Positions 62,038 through 64,000 of a stretch of 64,000 bases of DNA are shown here, piece by piece (positions within the stretch are counted from its first letter, which is position 1; every line of letters starts with the position of its first letter). The notes beneath the pieces were generated by a model that searched no databases, was not told the origin of the DNA, and was given only the letters and a program-made list of their open reading frames with translations. The position numbers and the translations under genes are program-made. The stretch is from the NCBI GenBank assembly GCA_002841885.1, contig PHBE01000001.1:124001-188000 (forward strand), read 5' to 3'. This stretch comes from Deltaproteobacteria bacterium HGW-Deltaproteobacteria-18. Lineage in GTDB: Bacteria; Desulfobacterota; Desulfovibrionia; Desulfovibrionales; Desulfomicrobiaceae.

Positions 62038-62642
62038 CACGCCTCCCCGAGCACCACGAAGTGAGCTTCGGTGGGCTTGCAGGCCTCGCCGTTGATCGGA
62101 ATGATATCCTGGGGACAGGCCGACATGGCCACCACACAGTCGATGGCAGCTTCCAGCACCACATAGTCACCAGGCTTGGAGACAGGGGGCAGCCACACTA
62201 TGGCGTTGTCTTTGGCGGGCGTGTTCATCCACAGGTTCAGAGGACTTGGGCAAGTCGGCGCGCTTACTCCAAGTTCGCGCAGGGCTGCGTACATGTTGTC
62301 CTGGCAGTTGTCGTGGTATTCCGTAACCCCGAGACCGATATAGCGGTATATGTCACAGGCCGCGATGAGGGTGTCGTGCACGCCCGGGGAGGTGTCTTCC
62401 ACGAACTGCAGCATGGGACGGCGACGGTTGGAAACCAGCGTGTCGCCGGCCGCCGGGATGACCTTGTCCAGATAGGCGCGGGTATGCTGCATGGAGAGAT
62501 ATTCGCTGGGATCATGGGGATTGAAGGCCCAGGTATCAACGATCTGTGCGCCATGGGTGTTGATGATCTTGATCCGCTGTCCGGCCTTGACCAAGGCGGC
62601 CTTGCCGGAACGGGCGGGAATGGTGACGAGTTGCTCGGACAT
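62037..62642 (-). CDS. DUF1989 (urea-carboxylase-associated-type) protein
   Basis: 201 residues. IPARSGKAALVKAGQRIKIINTHGAQIVDTWAFN-type opening, GVHDTLIAACD, YHDNCQDNMYAALRE and CPSPLNLWMNTP are standard DUF1989 blocks, with His and Cys positioned for metal. The family accompanies urea carboxylase and guanidine/allophanate genes. Lies 43 bases downstream of the ABC ATPase gene and overlaps the M20 gene by TGATG. Suggests a nitrogenous ligand such as a guanidino or ureido compound. Confidence 0.87.
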   Translation of the reverse strand: MSEQLVTIPARSGKAALVKAGQRIKIINTHGAQIVDTWAFNPHDPSEYLSMQHTRAYLDKVIPAAGDTLVSNRRRPMLQFVEDTSPGVHDTLIAACDIYRYIGLGVTEYHDNCQDNMYAALRELGVSAPTCPSPLNLWMNTPAKDNAIVWLPPVSKPGDYVVLEAAIDCVVAMSACPQDIIPINGEACKPTEAHFVVLGEA

Positions 62643-62685
62643 GATAATCTCCTGTTATTGTTCTGGAAGGTTGCACGGTTCCAGG

Positions 62686-63486
62686 TTAGCTGTTGGTCCT
62701 TCGATTCCAAGAACTCAGAAACGTGGCCAGTCTCGGACTCTCCGGAGCGTTGAAAAGTGTCTTTGGGTCGCCCTGTTCGACGATCTTGCCATCCTCCATG
62801 AAGACGACGCGGTCGGCCACATCCATGGCGAAGCCCATTTCATGGGTAACGATGACCATGGTCATGCCCTCGGCCGCCAGGGAGCGCATCACGGCCAGCA
62901 CGTCGCCGACCAGTTCCGGGTCCAGGGCGCTGGTCGGTTCGTCGAAGAGCATGATGGACGGGTCCATGGCCAGGGCACGAGCGATGGCCACCCGCTGCTG
63001 CTGGCCTCCGGAGAGATTTGCCGGATAGCTGTCCAGCTTGTCCCCCAGCCCGACCTTCTCCAGCATGGCCTTGCCTTTGGCTTCGGCCTTGTCCCTGGGC
63101 CTGAGCTTGACCGAGCGCAGAGCCTCGGTAACGTTCTCAAGCACGTTCATGTGCGGCCACAGGTTGAAATGCTGGAAGACCATGCCCAGATCGCGTCGCG
63201 ACTCGAGCACCCTTGCCGCAGGGGCCTTGCGCAGGGTGCCGTCATACATCTTGACGAACCCCATGGGTTCTTCGTTGATCTTCACCAGGCCCTGCTCATA
63301 GCTCTCCAGGAAATTGATACAGCGCAGCAGCGTGCTCTTGCCCGACCCCGAGGGACCAATGAGGCAGACCACCTCGGACTGGTAGATGTCGAGGTCGATG
63401 CCCTTGAGCACTTCCAGATTGCCGAAGCGCTTGTGCAGGTTCGTGATGTTGATGACAGGGGGAATGTTCGTGCGTGCCAGGCTCAT
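62686..63486 (-). CDS. Polar amino-acid ABC importer ATPase (GlnQ/HisP type)
   Basis: 266 residues. Walker [16 protein letters not shown], signature [16 protein letters not shown], Walker [19 protein letters not shown]-loop VTHEMGFA. All agree with GlnQ/HisP. GGAGG precedes ATG 63486, which overlaps the permease stop by ATGA. An insertion of about 25 residues before [11 protein letters not shown] ([20 protein letters not shown]) is somewhat longer than in E. coli GlnQ. Confidence 0.93.
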   Translation of the reverse strand: MSLARTNIPPVINITNLHKRFGNLEVLKGIDLDIYQSEVVCLIGPSGSGKSTLLRCINFLESYEQGLVKINEEPMGFVKMYDGTLRKAPAARVLESRRDLGMVFQHFNLWPHMNVLENVTEALRSVKLRPRDKAEAKGKAMLEKVGLGDKLDSYPANLSGGQQQRVAIARALAMDPSIMLFDEPTSALDPELVGDVLAVMRSLAAEGMTMVIVTHEMGFAMDVADRVVFMEDGKIVEQGDPKTLFNAPESPRLATFLSSWNRRTNS

Positions 63487-64000
63487 GACGTCCTCCCGGC
63501 GGATGAAGTGATATGGCGATTCATGCGGGTTTCCAGGAGCCTGCCCAGGCGCGAAAGCCCTTCCACCAGCGCCCAGTAGAGCAGCGCCAGCACGAGCAGC
63601 GGCTCGGCGATGGTGAAGGTCTCGTTGATTATTTTCGAGGTCTGCTTTGTCAGTTCCGGCACGGTGATGACGGACAGCACAGCGGAGTCCTTGATCAGGA
63701 TGATGGACTGGTTGACCAGGGGCGGCAGCACCAGGGCGGTCATCTGCGGCAGCTTGATACGCCACAGGACTCTGGAGGGAGAGATGCCCAGACACTCCGC
63801 CGCCTCGATCTGCCCTTTGGGTACCGCCTCGAATCCGCTGCGGAAGATTTCCGCGTAGTAGGCAGCACCGTAGAGGGCCAGTCCGACCACACCTGCGGTG
63901 ACGGGACTGAGCAGCAGCCCGAAGTGCGGGCCTGCGTAGTAGATAAGAAAGATCTGGATCAGAATGGGTGATCCTCGAAAAAACTCCACGTAAATCCGGC
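63483..64000 (-). CDS. Polar amino-acid ABC importer permease (HisM/GlnP type), 5' end outside window
   Basis: The frame runs off the right edge. Visible part: [20 protein letters not shown] (the helix-2 region), the EAA loop [21 protein letters not shown], and two later helices. This is the C-terminal two-thirds of a HisM-type permease. The upstream start and the binding-protein gene lie outside. It works with the ATPase encoded next. Confidence 0.9.
   Translation of the reverse strand, partial: RIYVEFFRGSPILIQIFLIYYAGPHFGLLLSPVTAGVVGLALYGAAYYAEIFRSGFEAVPKGQIEAAECLGISPSRVLWRIKLPQMTALVLPPLVNQSIILIKDSAVLSVITVPELTKQTSKIINETFTIAEPLLVLALLYWALVEGLSRLGRLLETRMNRHITSSAGRTS

Overview
The window is a GC-rich, gene-dense chromosomal segment of a Gram-negative, probably anaerobic bacterium. 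The mix of genes (DUF4390-NtrY-NtrX block, fused succinyl-CoA-synthetase-like protein with a LUD-domain neighbour, adenosine-specific kinase, iron-sulfur serine dehydratase, TrxB-like protein without the NADPH signature) is what I would expect of a sulfate reducer of the Desulfovibrionales, close to Desulfomicrobium or Desulfovibrio. That assignment rests on gene content recalled from memory, not on a search.

Layout. 1-6 kb: the end of a histidine kinase with its sigma54-activator regulator (+), facing an NtrY/NtrX-type two-component system with a DUF4390 protein (-). 6-9 kb: fused SucC/SucD-like acyl-CoA synthetase and a LUD protein. 9-13 kb: an Fbp-type ABC importer (-) preceded by a Pho-box-like site. 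13-16 kb: UDP-glucose dehydrogenase and a cysteine desulfidase/serine dehydratase-like protein. 16-20 kb: complete potABCD polyamine importer (-). 20-24 kb: nnr, a CBS protein, tsaE and rarA (+). 24-29 kb: a PAPS-reductase-like protein and a translationally coupled periplasmic binding protein/sensor kinase pair (-). 29-33 kb: a complete siaABCD signalling operon ending in a diguanylate cyclase. 33-38 kb: a thiamin salvage and uptake operon led by a TPP riboswitch (thiM-thiE-thiD-thiZ-thiX), with thiY cut off by a repeat element. 38-45 kb: APC permease, an acidic protein behind a sigma54-like promoter, a PilZ-like protein, an MFS exporter, a Fic protein and tRNA-Lys. 45-52 kb: serine dehydratase, unknown proteins, a lipoprotein, adenosine-specific kinase, a REC-kinase-REC hybrid, a TrxB-like reductase and a CAT-anticodon tRNA.

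52-59.7 kb, just after that tRNA, is a decayed defence island: a C-terminal hsdR fragment, intact dinD, a GxxExxY gene beside an internally deleted copy, an HNH nuclease gene broken by one stop codon, and an apparently intact NUDIX plus PLD-SF2-helicase-DUF3427 cassette. It is followed by gene remnants. 59.7-64 kb is amino-acid catabolism and uptake (L-asparaginase, M20 hydrolase, DUF1989 protein, glutamine-type ABC importer running off the window).

Beyond the genes, two families of long inverted-repeat elements are present, each in two intergenic copies. In the 165/166-bp family both the outer and inner stems have changed in a compensatory way between copies while the internal-loop sequences stayed constant. 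I consider this the least explained signal in the window.
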